A stretch of DNA of 15,500 nucleotides, taken from assembly GCA_963922715.1 (NCBI GenBank), contig CAWUJT010000058.1:1-15500 (forward strand), read 5' to 3'. Each line of letters begins with the position of its first letter. Position 1 is the first letter of the stretch. The notes beneath the pieces are model-generated. The model had not been told where the DNA came from, ran no database searches, and saw only the letters and a list, made by a program, of their open reading frames with translations. The stretch comes from CAWUJT01 sp963922715 (GTDB taxonomy: Bacteria; Pseudomonadota; Alphaproteobacteria; Rhodobacterales; Rhodobacteraceae). Positions 14,839-15,500 of the stretch are shown here, piece by piece. The translations under genes and the position numbers were made by a program.

Positions 14839-15435
14839 ATGCAAGTCATCCTTCTTGAACGGGTCGCAAAAGTTGGCCAAATGGGCGATGTGGTGGATGT
14901 GAAACCTGGGTTTGCCCGCAATTATTTGCTGCCACAAGGCAAAGCGCTGACCGCGTCCGAGGCCAATATCGCGCAATTTGAGACACAAAAAGCCCAGATT
15001 GAGGCGCAGAACCTTGAAACCAAGAAAGAGGCCGAGGATCTGGCCGCGCGTCTTGAGGGCAAACAGTTCATCGTGATCCGATCAGCCTCTGACGCGGGCG
15101 CGCTTTATGGCTCTGTCAGTCCGCGTGATGTGGCAGATGTGGCCGCAGCCGATGGATTTATTCTGGACCGCAAACAAGTGGCCCTTGTACGCCCCATCAA
15201 AGAGCTTGGCCTGCACAGTGTCCATGTGCGGCTGCACCCTGAGGTTGATCTTGAGATCACGTTAAACGTTGCACGCTCAACCGAAGAGGCCGAGCTTCAG
15301 GCCTCGGGCAAATCGATTCAAGATCGCGCGGCGGAAGAAGAGGCTGCTGCGGAATTTGAGATTGCAGAGCTTTTCGATGATATCGGCTCTGCCGCCTCGG
15401 AAGACGATAATTTGGTGGAAACGCCCGAGTCGTAA
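14839..15435 (+). CDS. rplI: 50S ribosomal protein L9, with long acidic C-terminal extension
   Basis: L9 binds 23S rRNA at the base of the L1 stalk and affects reading-frame fidelity. The N-domain holds MQVILLERVAKVGQMGDVVDVKPGFARNYLLPQGKA (1-36), then a long connecting helix (about 42-72), then the C-domain ending near residue 148 (HPEVDLEITLNVARS). Residues 149-198 are an acidic tail rich in Glu, Asp and Ala, absent from the roughly 150-residue enterobacterial L9. Such tails are common in Rhodobacterales to my knowledge. AAGGAG (14827-14832) overlaps the rpsR stop and sets the start. Last gene of the operon within the window. Confidence 0.98.
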   Translation: MQVILLERVAKVGQMGDVVDVKPGFARNYLLPQGKALTASEANIAQFETQKAQIEAQNLETKKEAEDLAARLEGKQFIVIRSASDAGALYGSVSPRDVADVAAADGFILDRKQVALVRPIKELGLHSVHVRLHPEVDLEITLNVARSTEEAELQASGKSIQDRAAEEEAAAEFEIAELFDDIGSAASEDDNLVETPES

Positions 15436-15452
15436 AGTTTTGCCATAGAAAC

Positions 15453-15492
15453 CGCCGCTTTTCTGATGTTCATTGATATCAGAAGAGCGGCG
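15453..15492. terminator. Long hairpin downstream of rplI
   Basis: A 15-bp stem pairs 15453-15467 with 15478-15492, interrupted only by one T/G wobble, around a 10-base loop. It lies 17 bases after the rplI stop and is stable. No T-run follows on the plus strand (the next bases are GC-rich up to the window edge), so it may end transcription from the other side, act in both directions, or protect the 3' end of the message. Confidence 0.55.
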
Positions 15493-15500
15493 CGCGCGGG

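Noticed and set aside
1..15500. Mobile elements, CRISPR arrays, tRNA or rRNA genes
   Set aside because: No transposase, integrase, regularly spaced repeats or tRNA-like cloverleaf was seen; the region is filled with housekeeping genes.

Overview
The window looks like a core chromosomal segment of an alphaproteobacterium, most likely a Rhodobacterales (Roseobacter-group) species. The reasons are the character of the proteins (an Fe-S type PurF with a propeptide, a ribosomal protein L9 with a long acidic tail, a small coiled-coil gene directly before zapA, a lone BioY), moderate GC, compact spacing and many ATGA or TAATG stop/start overlaps. I see no insertion sequence, prophage, integrase, tRNA, rRNA or CRISPR array. 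No gene-free stretch exceeds 300 bases; the largest are 13970-14211, 1284-1473 and 11285-11450.

Layout. Positions 1-1283 (minus) hold the N-terminal two thirds of transketolase. Divergent from it, 1474-2440 (plus) is a two-gene cell-division unit: a coiled-coil protein overlapping zapA, resembling the ZauP-ZapA pair of Caulobacter. It runs head-on into a short-chain dehydrogenase/reductase (2442-3116, minus) with a one-base gap. BioY, the biotin transport substrate-binding subunit, follows at 3226-3813 (plus).

A long minus-strand block spans 3852-11284. In transcription order it is a lipoate-ligase-like protein, alanine racemase, an MlaE permease, an MlaF ATPase, a one-domain PqiA/LetA-like membrane protein, RadA, CvpA and PurF. 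alr-mlaE-mlaF are joined by 4-base overlaps and pqiA-like/radA by a 1-base overlap; short gaps before the PqiA-like gene and before purF contain candidate promoters. The block mixes envelope functions (D-alanine supply, phospholipid transport), DNA repair and purine synthesis.

Positions 11451-13340 (plus) hold a fatty acyl-CoA synthetase, followed by a GC-rich bidirectional-type hairpin and a convergent secreted YceI-family protein (13397-13969, minus). The window closes with the ribosomal protein operon rpsF-rpsR-rplI (14212-15435, plus), which has a leader with competing stem-loops and a long hairpin after rplI.

I found no convincing unknown system. The points most worth following are the ZauP-like/ZapA pair, a 22-base palindrome at the predicted tkt transcription start, the rpsF leader, the atypical lipoate-ligase-like protein, and the translational coupling of alr with a partial Mla transporter next to a LetA-like fragment.
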